From Pseudovirgaria hyperparasitica (lineage: Eukaryota; Ascomycota; Dothideomycetes; Acrospermales; Acrospermaceae), in contig NW_022985558.1 of NCBI RefSeq assembly GCF_010093815.1, forward strand, positions 783,459 through 847,458: a stretch of DNA of 64,000 bases. Direction: 5' to 3'. Numbering within the stretch: position 1 is the stretch's first letter; the number at the start of each line of letters is the position of its first letter. Shown piece after piece: positions 10,997 through 22,332 of this stretch. Below the pieces are notes generated by a model that worked only from the letters and a program-made list of their open reading frames with translations, had not been told where the DNA came from and did no database searches. A program made the translations under genes and the position numbers.

Positions 10997-12148
10997 CCTC
11001 CTGCTGAAACTGCGTTGGATGTCAGTCCGTGCTGCTGCAAAGGCTTCGTTTCAACCAGGGCTGCGGCGTGTTAGATACATAACTTTGCTTTGGCCTGTGG
11101 TTGCCTACTACGTTTGCCGGCCAGGTCCCAGAGATTCGTCCTGCCTTTCCGCTGCTTCACAGCTTCATGTCGACGCCATCTCACCTCGCCTGAACCCGTC
11201 TCACCAATGATGCTTCCTTCACGTCCGCGCCGTTTACTGTAGGCCACTCACACACCCTCAGCTCTGCCCTCTCGCCTCTGTCCTCCTTCCGTCACTCCGC
11301 AAAGATCCTGCGACCTGTGTGGCCGTGCGAAATCTCCGCTGCAGCTCATCCCTTGCCCGTCAGACCTCTCTCCGTGCTCAACTACTACTCCCATTGGCAT
11401 ATGGTATGACCTCCTTACACTCTCAAACCCCCCCAGAAGAGAACTCTATACATTCATTCATTGTACTTCTGAAGCCATTTCTTCATTCGTTCAACTGTCC
11501 TGACTCTATCAATCAGCTCTGACCCCTCCTTTTTACTTGCAGGAAATCGCCAGCCTCACACTGCCCAACCTTGAACCGTCCTCCACCACGAGCTACGCCT
11601 ACCACAACCTCACTTCACTCTTGAATTTTTTTTGTATATTCGCCTCGCAGTCTTCTCTAGCATTTTACATTTCGTCTTTGGTTCACTCTTCAGCAGCGCA
11701 TCACCACTACGAATAAATCGACCTTTGCTGCAACTCGCTGCACCATTCCACAAGAGCAGGCCTATTCTCCTCTACCAACCTCGAACCATACATAATTTCT
11801 TGATACAGTTGCAAGAGCCTGGAAGCTTAGGGAATACTACAATCATCTTTTACTGCTACTAAGAAGAAAGTCGGCCCTTTGAACTGCTATGACTGTGGAG
11901 CAAACCCCATTTCGGTATGACGCCCAATGAACGTGCATCGTCACCTTTTCTTTCAATTACGAAATGTCAACCGCTTCCCCGAATCTCTCCCCGCAGCCCA
12001 GACCGACACAAATTTTTTCTTCATCTTAATTCTCTTGCAAGAATTGGTGCTGTATAGCAATGCTATCGTGTTTACCTTGACACTTTGTTTAAGCTACAGC
12101 TGCATATCATTGGCCCATCCATAGGCTACAGCCTTCTTGTGTCCAGTC

Positions 12149-14476
12149 ATGTCGTTCGGCACAAATATCGACTTCAATACGCTGACAATGTTCAACAGCA
12201 CACAGGATTGGCGCCTTCCGAGTCCTTCCTCAACTCCAACATCTCCAAGCATCCAAGATCACCTATTGCTGACTCCCAAGACTGCCCCCTCGCACTCTCA
12301 CTTTCTGGATGCATTTACTACTCCTGATGTCAATGCTGCCAGCACACCACACCTGACACCGTTGTTCACATTCGACTCTCCCGTCTTCAGTCATAGCAAG
12401 AACAGACTTCGTAGCCCAGAGGATCCGAGCTTTCATGTCAACCACTTCTCGCAAGACCTCACACTGCTCCCAGTCGAGCCTTCCCGCCGATTGACATCCT
12501 CACCAAACCCATCCTCTACCCCAGTCAAGCAGCGGGAGGTGCACCACAGATCCAAGATTACGTCAAAATTGCCCTCGAACTCAGAGATGGACCCTTCCCA
12601 AATCCAGACCCCTCCTCCTACACGAGATTCTTCCTCTCGCAAGAAACATGGTCAGCCACAAAGCGTGTACCGTAATATAACTCCTGCGACTACTGGTCAC
12701 AGATCAACTCAAGTCTCAACCCCAGTGAACCAAAATGCTTTCAATTCGACTCCAGTGCAATTCCCTTCACTCCGGTCATCCACAAGCGGAACCCCAATCT
12801 TCGATGCTGGACCCTTGACCACTCCTATCTATTCCCAGCGGCTTTTCTGGGAGGATGACTCTGTGCAGCAAGATATGGGGATGAATGTAAACCTGTCCGT
12901 AGATCCGTTCGGACCTACACCAGGGCGGAACAATACACCCTTTGGCTGGCCTTTAGTCGATTCGGGCAACCAAATGCAATTCAACGACCTCTCGCAGCAT
13001 AACACAACGAATGCGTCGGACACAAGTTTACCATTCACTTCCACCAGCGGTGATGGCCTGACCACTAGCAGTTTTACAACCGGGTCATTCGCGGCTACCT
13101 CAGGGGTAGATCCGTCAATGCTGTTCAGTTTTGGTGGGCCTTTCGATATGAGCGGATCGAATAAAGACCTTACAGATAACCAACCTGTCGTCGACCATCT
13201 GGGGCGGCGGCCTTACGAACAACAAACAAGAGAGTTTGAACAAGAGCGCCAGCAGCGTGAGCTAGCAAAACAGCGCAAACAGCAGCAACATTCCCGTACT
13301 AATACAACTTCATCGTCAGGATCCAGTGGCCAGCCCTCTCGACCCCTGATTCAGAGAAGTAGAACAGAAAGTACGATATGGCGCGACTCCAACACTGCTT
13401 TTGCACAATCCCGAACGCCCACGTCGAGCAGCCAATTGGAACACATACCTCGCAGGTCATCCCCGTTGAAACGCCTTAGCAGTCAAGGAGGCCTCAGTGC
13501 GATTGCTGAGACGAACCGCAGCCGGCCACGGACACGTCTAGTCATTGATGAGTCTGGTCGTGCCAGGACCGAGACAGACCCTTATGTTCAAGCCCGGCAA
13601 GAAAAGACACCACAACCCAAGTACCGGACGCAGTATCCAGGTCATTGGGACACTGACGACAGCAGTGAAGAAGACGAGGATCGGCCTGTGTCTAGTCGCA
13701 CAAACTCTTTCGCTTTCCCTGCTTCATCTACAAGACCCTCTTCTAAACATGCACGTGATAGCCTAGGCAAGTCTGGCAGTGCAAAGAAGGCTCGTCCCAC
13801 ATCATTCATTTCCCTGACCAAGGCGTTCGAGAAGCCCGGTCCAGACGAAATCAGCGATAGTCTGAGAAGATATAGCATGTCCAGCTTCAACGATTCTCTA
13901 GGCCTGTCGAGTGTGAGTGCCACCGAGCCAGGCGACGCCCAACACGCTTTGAAAGCGATACGTCAAGGTCGTGAAGGGCGTATTAGGACCCAACGTATGT
14001 TAGTAATTTTTGGTTTATGCCTTGACGCTAACGTTACTGTAGAACGAGCGGCACAGAACACACTGAACGCGCACAACAAACGATGGTCGCAGGCTGCTGC
14101 CGTGGACATTATGAAGCTCTCTTATGCGGATCCCTTCACATCATCACCCACAAATCGCACCGCTGACCAGTCCCTTGATTTCGCGACGCCAAGCACAGAT
14201 CGTAGTAGTGCATCAGCGGACAGTACACGCTGCGTTTGCATGTCTCTCGAGGGAGAAGGGCTTATGATACAATGCGAATCGTGCACCAAATGGCTCCATG
14301 CCACCTGCGTTGGTGTACATCCACAGAACGTTCCATCCGTCTACTTATGTACTTTCTGCACCGGTAGTACCCCAGCAGCACGAGGAGGCAGAGCAAGAGA
14401 GCCAATGATGCGAGCTCCAGTGAACGCATACGCCAATACAAGTCCATTAAAGCACAAGTCAACATACCGACGATAG
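12149..14476 (+). CDS. PHD-finger protein (Set3/Cti6-type finger)
   Basis: Two exons (12149-13994, 14043-14476) give 759 residues. The intron is only 48 nt (GTATGT, branch GCTAAC, CTGTAG). Most of the protein is disordered, rich in Ser, Thr, Pro and Gln, with a basic coiled section near residues 360-385. The C-terminal zinc finger (about residues 677-720) has the Cys4-His-Cys3 pattern: CVC, then C..C (QCESCTKW), HATC, and LCTFC. The CxC spacing resembles the Set3/MLL5/Cti6 class that reads histone H3 tails, so a chromatin-linked nuclear role is likely (inference). The chosen start is the first ATG in frame; upstream in-frame sequence has no ATG. Because the intron is a multiple of three without a stop, an unspliced form would also be translated through. 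Confidence 0.85.
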   Translation: MSFGTNIDFNTLTMFNSTQDWRLPSPSSTPTSPSIQDHLLLTPKTAPSHSHFLDAFTTPDVNAASTPHLTPLFTFDSPVFSHSKNRLRSPEDPSFHVNHFSQDLTLLPVEPSRRLTSSPNPSSTPVKQREVHHRSKITSKLPSNSEMDPSQIQTPPPTRDSSSRKKHGQPQSVYRNITPATTGHRSTQVSTPVNQNAFNSTPVQFPSLRSSTSGTPIFDAGPLTTPIYSQRLFWEDDSVQQDMGMNVNLSVDPFGPTPGRNNTPFGWPLVDSGNQMQFNDLSQHNTTNASDTSLPFTSTSGDGLTTSSFTTGSFAATSGVDPSMLFSFGGPFDMSGSNKDLTDNQPVVDHLGRRPYEQQTREFEQERQQRELAKQRKQQQHSRTNTTSSSGSSGQPSRPLIQRSRTESTIWRDSNTAFAQSRTPTSSSQLEHIPRRSSPLKRLSSQGGLSAIAETNRSRPRTRLVIDESGRARTETDPYVQARQEKTPQPKYRTQYPGHWDTDDSSEEDEDRPVSSRTNSFAFPASSTRPSSKHARDSLGKSGSAKKARPTSFISLTKAFEKPGPDEISDSLRRYSMSSFNDSLGLSSVSATEPGDAQHALKAIRQGREGRIRTQRMLVIFGLCLDANVTVERAAQNTLNAHNKRWSQAAAVDIMKLSYADPFTSSPTNRTADQSLDFATPSTDRSSASADSTRCVCMSLEGEGLMIQCESCTKWLHATCVGVHPQNVPSVYLCTFCTGSTPAARGGRAREPMMRAPVNAYANTSPLKHKSTYRR

Positions 14477-15422
14477 TGGACCATGTCGGCCTCGACTGTT
14501 ACGGGTCACTACCTCACCTGTGACATCACACACTCCTGTACCTTCACTGGCTTTACTTGTTGCATAGCACTTCATTTGTACAGCATATACTCCGGATGAT
14601 CCTGATCAGTGCATCATTTCTCTGCACATCGTAGATGACCTCATCAACCCATAATTTTCACCTTCTAATACTCGGTAACAATTTTACAGGCGCCACAGCA
14701 CACCTTCATACACCCTTTTCATTCACACTTTCCTTGATGACACATTACGCGGCCGCGATTTCATGTTTTGACGTTTACATCACGGCCGTACACATTGGAG
14801 ATGACGTTGGAGTTGGATGTACTATGCTTCAAAAGTTCTCAGTCTTTGGGGGATGCGTCGCCTTAAGGACATAGCTTAGCTGGTCTAAGCTGCTCATGGA
14901 ATCAAAGTTCATTCTTGGGCGAAGTCGAATAAGGTACTTCATTATTTGGCAGGCGAGTTTAATAAGGACAAGAGAAATGCTTGGTGCGCGTCGTACCGCT
15001 CAGCAAATGTTTCCATTCAGAGTCTGTAATATAGAGGAGTGAGTATTACTCGCCCTGATCAGTGAGGGAGTGTTTTGTCTTTAGCGAACGCATTTATTCG
15101 TTCGTCGATTTTGTACGGTGCATAAACACAACCTGGGCACACAGGCAGCCATTATATATGTAAATACAGCCAGCACAGGTTAAGATTTTTTTGTCAGGAC
15201 AATGGAACTTATCACTTTGATCAACGCCGTTATCCTTGAGAGAGACTAGATGCAGTGCCATGTCTTTTGTATAACAGGTTCTTCATGTGCAGTACGTGCG
15301 TGCCCACACTCCTTGCGCCGTGCCTTGGGTATCTCATGCTACTCTATGCTCATGGCGTCGCGCTCCAATATCGAACTGTCCTCGCCCTCCATCATGGTTA
15401 TCAGATCCACGCACTAACTGGC
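14477..15422. other. Convergent intergenic region
   Basis: Separates the 3' ends of the PHD gene (+) and APC10 (-). A 7-bp stem hairpin (AGCTTAG / CTAAGCT, 5-nt loop) lies at 14873-14891. No gene seen. Confidence 0.55.
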
Positions 15423-16688
15423 TCAACGCAAATCTGGTCCGTCACCCCAGTCGCCTAGCCCACCCAATACACTCTTCTTCGTCCGCATCGCCAGTTCCTT
15501 TACCGGACTTCCACCCATTCTCCCCACTCCTCCTCCTCCTCCACCCCCCCTCGTCAGTCCCACAGGCGTGCTGCTGCTGCCGCCATGCACCGCCACATTT
15601 GGCACTCTCACCCGGGGCTCCTCCCTCCTCGTCCGATCCCGCGCGAAGATCTGCAGGCCGCGCAGATGCGTATCCTTGCCGTTCTGGTGATTCTCCATGA
15701 TCTTGACCTGCAGCAGATGCGCGCGAAGCGTCGGTGCGCGGCGGCGGCGCCGTCGGCGTCTACGATGTGTAGATTTCGTTCTTGTGCTGGTGTGTTCGCG
15801 CGGAAGGGGGCTCTTGCTGCCGTCGCGCGAGACGGGCGGCGATGGGGACGTGCTCGGCGTGCTGAGTGGGAATGCGTCGTCCGAGTCCGCGTCTTCGTCG
15901 TCGTCGTCATCATCTGAGTCTGCAGCATCGCTGTGGTCGTCTGCGTCGTCGCTGTCGTCTAGATACTCGTATCTTCCTACGTTGCTCATGTCCACGCTGC
16001 ACCAGCCGCGCGGCTGCTCCAGGCGCATCTCCGCCCACTCGACGAGATCGTTGTAGCCCGTGCCGGCGAGGAAGACGATGCGTGTCGGGGTGTAGGACTC
16101 GTCGGCGTCGAAGTCGAGGAAGAGCCGGACGCCGGCGATGCTGACGCGCTTGAAGAAGTGTATGTTGAGGTAGTGCGGTTGCGGTCCGTCGGATTGCCAG
16201 AAGGCGGATGTGCTGGGTGAGCGCAGCTGGGCGATTGAGCAGCCGGGTTTGCTGCTGGAGACGGTCCAGGAGGCGAGGGAGGAGATTTCGCGGAGGTGGG
16301 CGGGGAGAGGGGGGTGTTGGGTTGGGGAGGTGGGTGGGAGGTCTGGGAGAGGTGGTTAGCTGGGGTGGTGTGTTTTGCGATGTGATGTGATGTGGTGCTT
16401 GGTGAGGGGCGTGATGAGGATGTTTACATTTGGTTGTGGTTGAATGAAGCAATTGAGAGGTTGTTGGATTCACGGTGATTGAGACGTACCGTGTGCCTCG
16501 TCTTCGTCTTCATCGTCGTCTTCTTCGACTTCGACTTCCTCTTCGTTGCCTTCTTCTACGTCTTCCATGGCATCTCCATCTTCGTCGATATCCTCGTCCT
16601 CGAAGCCGTCGTCTTCCAGGTCCTCATCGTTATCGGTGTAGCGCTGTTGATGGGGCGGGGCTCTCGAGAAACGCGCGGACGGAGGCAT
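15423..16688 (-). CDS. apc10: Anaphase-promoting complex subunit 10 (DOC domain)
   Basis: Two exons (16688-16490, 16342-15423; 147-nt intron) give 372 residues. APC10/Doc1 is the processivity subunit of the anaphase-promoting complex ubiquitin ligase and helps bind D-box substrates. The DOC signature is clear: LREISSLASWTVSSSKPGC, FWQSDGPQPHYLNIHFF, DFDADESYTPTRI and, later, NHQNGKDTHLRGLQIFA. The N-terminus has an acidic extension (residues 18-62) before the domain. Unusually, about 85 residues are inserted inside the DOC fold after QPRGWCSVDMSNVGRYEY: an Asp-rich run, a Ser/Pro stretch and nine consecutive arginines. The C-terminus ends in LR, not the IR tail that contacts TPR subunits in known APC10 proteins. 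The gene is GC-rich relative to its neighbours. Confidence 0.9.
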
Positions 16689-17159
16689 TGTTGTGTTGGT
16701 TGAGAAGACGTTGATAGCCAGGTTCGTCTCTTAAGTTGCAGCTACGGGCAACCTCCAAAGCTTGGGGGGGTCCTTGGTAGCTCCCCAACGCTTCGGCTAT
16801 AATTACCATTTGATACAGAAACCAATTGTCTTCCTGGCCTGGTCTACTTTTTCCGGCACGTACTTCGACCAGGACTAAAAAGGGAGATGATTTACCTTAC
16901 GTCAGGGCCAAATTGTTCAATAATGTTTGAAGCGTTCGCTGCAAAGATAACAGACAGATTAAGCACGCACCAGCCGCCGTAAGCTATGGATGGTGCGGGG
17001 CTACAGTACTGTACCTAATTATAGTGGCCGTTATCTGTTGTTACGCGATCACCTCATCAAGCTGTCCCATTGACAGAACTAAGAACAAGAGCTATTTAAG
17101 TAGCCTGGCTTGTCCAATTGATCAACCAGCGCTTTAATCTTAGAACTTACTCTGTCAGT
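16689..17159. other. Divergent intergenic region
   Basis: Promoter region shared by APC10 (-) and the homoserine-acetyltransferase-family gene (+). An AT-rich TATTTAAG lies about 65 nt upstream of the plus-strand ATG. No gene seen. Confidence 0.6.
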
Positions 17160-18426
17160 ATGTCAAAGGATTACGATACGTTCCATCTGGGAAATTTCAA
17201 GCTCAAGTCTGGAGGAGAAATACCAGAGGCATTTATCGCCTACAAGACGTTCGGAACGCCGGGTAATCCTCTGATCATATACCCAGTAGATAACCTTTTA
17301 CTCGTGAAAGAACAGGGCTAACAATGCCAGACATGGTACTCTGGACTTATAGCCAACAATGAATGGCTAATTGGTACAGACAAAACGTTGAACCCAGACA
17401 AGTACTTCATTGTGGTGACAGCACTCTTCGGCAATGGCCAGTCTTCATCACCATCAAACACACCTTCTCTGAAACCTTTCCCAGAGGTTCTTTTCTATGA
17501 TAACGTAAAAGCACAGTACAGGCTTGTTACCGAACATTTCGGTATCAAACGTGCTAGAGCAGTTCTTGGATGGTCCATGGGGGCTGGCCAGACGTATCAA
17601 TGGGCCTGCCAATATCCCGACTTCATGGACTTGATCGTTCCATTTTGCGGAGCGGCTAAGACGTCTCTCCATAATCAGGTCTTCCTCGAGGGGGTGAAAT
17701 CTGCTCTACTGTCTGCCAAAGGAACTCATTCAGGTGGCATTGCGAAGGGAGAGGCAACTGAACCGAAAGACTACCGTAATTGGACAAGTGAAGAAAAGAC
17801 CATTGGTTTGAAGGCTCTCGCTAGAGTGTATGCCGGCTGGGGACTCAGCCAGGCTTTCTACAGGGAGAAGTTATACGAGAGCTACTTGGGTTTCAAGAAT
17901 CTCGAGCACTTTATGGTAGACTGGTGGGAAGCGTGGGCGCTCTCAAAAGGTAAATATAGTACTGCTGTCATGATCAGTAGACTATGTCCAGAAAGTAATG
18001 CTGATGAGTATCAGATCCGGAAAACATGCTCGTGATGCTGCAAACGTGGCAGGCCGGCGATTGTTCGGACCAGGAGCCATACAACGGCGATTTCGCGAAG
18101 GCAATGCAAGCTATCAAAGCCAAAGCATTGGTTGTACCAGCCAAAACTGATCTATATTTCCCGTGAGCGATGCACACTTCATACGCAAGGAGACCATACT
18201 GAGCGGTGATACAGGCCCGAGGATTCTGAGATCGAGGTCCAGAATATGTCGCCAGGAATTGGTCAACTAGAGGTAATTTTCATACTGCACAGCAAAGAGA
18301 CGGTACGTTTACTAATTGAAACAGGTATTTCCAACCATCTGGGGCCATTGGGCTGGAGGGCCAGGAGATAGCAAGGAGGACGTACAGTGGCTAGATGAGA
18401 AGTTGCGGGCGTTTTTTGGAAACTGA
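17160..18426 (+). CDS. Homoserine O-acetyltransferase-family alpha/beta hydrolase
   Basis: Five exons (17160-17285, 17331-17949, 18015-18162, 18215-18272, 18325-18426) give 350 residues, and all junctions keep phase. Family signatures are seen throughout: IPEAFIAYKTFGTP, TWYSGLIANNEWLIG, NPDKYFIVVTALFGNGQSSSP. The nucleophile elbow is GWSMG with Ser124; the acid is probably Asp294 (PAKTDLYFP) and the histidine His325 (WGHWAGGPGD). Members share the fold of MET2/homoserine acetyltransferases but include hydrolases of other function; this short form lacks features I could use to prove acetyl-CoA:homoserine activity. It could be a methionine-pathway enzyme or a generic hydrolase. Confidence 0.85.
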
Positions 18427-18766
18427 TAATTAGGGTCCTGTCGGTGCTTGAGGCTGGGTGAAATGGTTGGTACGACTTGACCGTATGCGGACTAGATAGT
18501 ACGGCTTGGCGTTTCCCAGTCGAGCGCGAAGTCTCTCAAATCTTACACATTTCCCATGATGTTTCACTGCTGCCGCCTGAATGAAAAGATATCTGGCATC
18601 CCTCGAGCCATGTTCCGAAGGTCAATGCACATGATCCGTAAAGCGGCTTAAATCATCATCGCCCGTGGTCGCGAGACGCGCTTCTTACCTTTAGCCAGCG
18701 CGCTTCACCAAGGCTACCACGAACATCGACTCTACCTCTTTATAAGTCCTCATCACAGCCATCGCC
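18427..18766. other. Intergenic, promoter of poly(A) polymerase
   Basis: About 340 nt between two tandem plus-strand genes; holds the 3' UTR of the hydrolase and the poly(A) polymerase promoter. No gene seen. Confidence 0.6.
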
Positions 18767-20960
18767 ATGGCCGCTCCAGAAATACGACAATGGGGACAGA
18801 ATCCCCCGATTTCTACCGCTTTACCTACAGAGCAAGAGAACCAGCTCAACGCTGCTCTTATTGACGAGCTGAAGCGGGAAAACAATTTTGAGAGACCGGA
18901 AGAGACGGAAAAGAGAGTGGAGATATTGAACACGTTCCAAAAAGTCACAGAAGAGTTTGTTAAACTTGTAGGCAGAAACAAAGGCTTGGCTCAATCTGCC
19001 ATCGACAATGCTGGAGGCAAAGTGTTCACGTATGGGAGCTACAGACTCGGTGTCTACGGTCCAGGTCAGTTCAATCCGTTCTGACGACAGAAATATATGA
19101 ACTCAGATACTATCTTTGAGCTGTGCTTAATTTTCTCTCAGGTTCTGATATTGATACCCTCATCGTTGCACCTAAGCATTGCACTCGCGATGACTTCTTC
19201 CAGCTCTTCCCCGAGCTGCTCGCGAAGATGTCTCGCGCGGATGCCATCGACGAAATGACACCTGTACCCGATGCTCACGTTCCAGTTATCAGTCTCGAGT
19301 ACTGTGGGATAAGTATAGATTTGATTTTCGCACCGTTGGCGATATCCTCCGTGCCCATGAGCCTAGACCTCAAGGATAAGAATTTGTTGAAAGGGCTGAG
19401 CGATACAGATCTCCGCAGTGTCAATGGATCGCGTGTTACGGATGAAATTCTGACCCTTGTACCCCAAGTCAAGACATTTCGACATGCTCTGCGAGCAGTG
19501 AAGCTGTGGGCGCAACGTATGTTCATTGAAGCCGAGGTGGTTACGTCCATGCTAACAGCTAGCAGGGCGTGCAGTCTATGCAAACGTCATGGGTTTCCCT
19601 GGTGGAGTCGCATGGGCCATGATGGTTGCTCGTGTTTGCCAGTTGTATCCCATGGCCCCTGGCTCTGTGCTTGTTTCCAAGTTCTTCAACCTCATGAAAT
19701 CGTGGCCGTGGCCCCGGCCAATCATGCTAAAAGACATGGACGACGGTCCTATCCAGCAGAAAGTCTGGAATCCACAGGTACATATCTCGTGGCGCAAGTC
19801 GAAGATTATAAACTCATGGTATGCAGATCTATCCAGGCGACAGACGGCATCTGATGCCTGTTATTACCCCCGCTTTCCCTTCCATGTGCGCTACACACAA
19901 CATCACTCCCTCGACGCAAAAGATTATTCTGAGAGAGCTTAGTCGCGCCAGTGATATTACGAACGAGATATTCATGGGCCGGAAGGCTTGGAAAGATCTG
20001 TTTCGCCGGCATACCTTCTTTACAGAGGGGTACAAATATTATCTCAGCATAGTTGCCGCAAGTAGAACGAAAGATGCTCAGTCCATATGGTCTGGTCTTG
20101 TTCAGTCGCGACTACGAAGATTAGTCACGGGCATCGAAGTTTCGGATGCAAGCGTGGAGCTCGCTCATCCGTTTAACAAAGGATTTGAGCGTGTTCATCA
20201 GTGCAAAACTGACGAAGAGGTGGAAATGACGTTACAAGGGAGCTTGAAGTTTCAGGTCAAAGAAGTAAAGACTGAGACAACTGAAGATACTAAAGATATC
20301 AAGCAAGCAGTTGTTGCCGAAGGTAGCACAGAGAACGTTGAAATGCCTAACAAGACACTTGGAGAAGTGAACAGTGATGGAGTTCGGACGATTTATTCGA
20401 CAACATTCTATGTTGGGATAGAGCTTGAAGAAGGTAAGATCGCACAACCTACGTGCCCTACCTTGATTCTGACTTTCTCAGGCGCCAAATCCCTGGATAT
20501 CTCGTATCCCGTCGGTGAGTTCAAGAGGAACTGCACAGACTGGCCACAGTACAACGACGAGCTCAATTCTCTGAGAATAGTGCATACACGGAAGTAGGTC
20601 GGGGACATGATTGAAATTTGTGTTGCAGATTTTAACAGCTATAGTTACGACTTGCCCGATGATGTTTTCGAGCCCGGTGAGGTTCGACCAAGCAGAAAGA
20701 AGAAAGCGACATCACGCAGCAATGGCCAGAGTGCGTCCAAGCGAAACGTTGGAGAAGCAGGACTAGACGTGCGTGACAATCCTTGGACTCTGATTTCCTT
20801 TGCTTCCGTTTTGCGGCTAGTACTAACACGATTCGGCATGAGAGTGCCAAGCGCCAGCATGATCGAAGCTAACGTCTTATCTTTGGGTATCTAGGGTACA
20901 AATGGACATCCAGCAAAACGTCAACAATCGTCGACGGGAGTTTCGACGGCGGCAGGGTGA
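18767..20960 (+). CDS. pap1: Nuclear poly(A) polymerase
   Basis: Seven exons (18767-19064, 19142-19516, 19566-19777, 19827-20433, 20482-20593, 20639-20768, 20895-20960) give 599 residues. The enzyme adds the poly(A) tail to cleaved pre-mRNA in the nucleus. The nucleotidyltransferase core is intact: FTYGSYRLGVYGPGSDIDT, with catalytic Asp102, Asp104 and Asp159 (ISIDLIFAP). The central domain has AQRRAVYANVMGFPGGVAWA and ITPAFPSMCATHNIT, and the C-terminal RNA-binding domain follows (IYSTTFYVGIELEEGAKSLD, YPDDVFEPGE-like YDLPDDVFEPGE). The tail is basic and Ser-rich, probably carrying nuclear-localisation signals (RKKKATSR). In intron 5 an earlier acceptor would put a stop in frame; the acceptor ending at 20638 restores the domain. 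Length fits fungal Pap1 (about 570-620). Confidence 0.95.
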
Positions 20961-22029
20961 TTGGTGACACTCGATAATCTACTTTCTTTGTGTTTCCGTC
21001 GTTGCTCCCATTAAGGTTTATCCCTCGAAGAAGCCAAATGGATCTGACATGCCCTGACGGGTCTAGGATATAAGGATCAGTAACGCCCTCATGGCTAAGT
21101 CCGCATGCAGCGCCAAGTGAGACTGTATTCGACATAGTATCGAGGCATGACACCAAGGTGTAGACGCAGTGCCGCGTAGGCAAACCTCAAGGTCTGTTTT
21201 GCAAATTCCCTTTGATCAAGAGTCTCCTTTTCGCGGGACAAGTACGGGTGGTTGGTTCGGTGTGTCTATACTCTCACAAAGTCACAGTATTCGAAGAGTC
21301 AAGATGCATGGGCACACAGGAGTTTCTCGGCATTACAAAGAGTTGGGCGTCTCATTACGTCAAGACGTGCGCAGTTTAAGATTTCAAGACTTCACAAGGG
21401 AAGCACAGGAGGTGAGAGTACTTTGTACATAGCACATAGTTGAATTTACGTCCTTTTCGAGGTCTACGGACCTCTACCATCTAACACGAGGATCTTGATG
21501 GTTGATGCCGATATTGGGTGGTATCATAGTATGTACATGCAGCACTATTCTGGCGCGAGGACGTGCCCACGGCCCCAGGCCCCATCAGATGGGTTGAGCG
21601 CCCAGACAAACGGGCCACGTTCGCGCTGCACGCTGCAGCACGCGAGCCGCACGCGGCTAAGCCACGCTCTACCACAGTACCTAGGTGTACAGCTACCAAT
21701 ACGCCTGATATCTTATATCCTACAGGGAAGATGGGATAGCTTATGGTAAAGTAGGATACTTACATTGCATGCCGATACACAGGATCCGATATCCGTAGAC
21801 TCAACAGCAATTTTATGGATCCATGTTGCATACATGATAAATTAGTGAGTGATAGGATGCTTGTGCAGGATTGTGGCGCAGGTGGGTTGCTGCCTGAGCG
21901 GCTTGGCATCAGGCCCCCATCAGGCCCTATCAGGCTTCCCGTGCGGCGGCGGCGGCGTCCTCGTCGAAACCGTCACGCCGTCACCAAAACCAACAGAACT
22001 AACCTCATGTTTTGCTAGTCGGGAAACAA

Positions 22030-22041
22030 GGGTTAGGGTTA
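22030..22041 (+). promoter_or_regulatory. Telobox-like GGGTTAGGGTTA
   Basis: Two overlapping copies of the fungal telomere unit TTAGGG in intergenic DNA, about 770 nt upstream of the Hsp70-like ATG. Such sites bind Tbf1/Myb-type factors in other fungi; function here is inference. Confidence 0.35.
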
Positions 22042-22290
22042 CGGCTTTTCTAGCAATACAAGACTTTTCCTCTCCAGACGACGTGATCTCTGTTCTTCCA
22101 GTCTCTGGTTTCTGTTCGATCCCGCACCTTGCTTACTGCTGCGCCCAGAAGAAGCCTTTCTCCCTCCTCCCCTGGTCTTTTTGGTGTTCAGCCTTGTCCG
22201 ACTAAAAGCTACTACCCTGAAGTCTCTCTCCGTTCCAGTCCTTCTTCGTCCCAGTCCAGTGCCCTCTTTTCTGCGCCCTCGTCATTCAGC

Positions 22291-22332
22291 TGAGCTGTGC
22301 TGTGCTGTATGTGCTGTATATGCTGTGTGCTG
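22291..22332. repeat. Irregular CTGTG(C)TGTA repeat
   Basis: Repeated CTGTGCTGT / GTGCTGTA units in the leader upstream of the Hsp70-like gene. Low-complexity sequence. Confidence 0.6.

Larger units (their letters stand above)
8874..12148. other. Largest gene-free stretch; long pyrimidine-rich leader before the PHD gene
   Basis: About 3.3 kb without a supportable gene. Positions 8874-9100 are probably the 3' UTR of the membrane-protein gene. From about 10.9 kb to 12.1 kb the plus strand is strongly C/T-rich, as expected for a core promoter and long 5' leader of the PHD gene. Several short upstream ORFs (for example from 11019) sit in it. Simple repeats occur near 9658, 9689 and 10933. Confidence 0.55.

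Noticed and set aside
14873-14891. tRNA-like or terminator hairpin after the PHD gene
   Set aside because: Only a 7-bp stem is present. There is no B-box GGTTCGANTCC or cloverleaf, and bacterial-type terminators do not apply.
15585-16473. Several plus- and minus-frame ORFs over APC10
   Set aside because: They are Arg/Ser-rich shadows of the GC-rich APC10 exons. Only the frame with the DOC motifs is supported.
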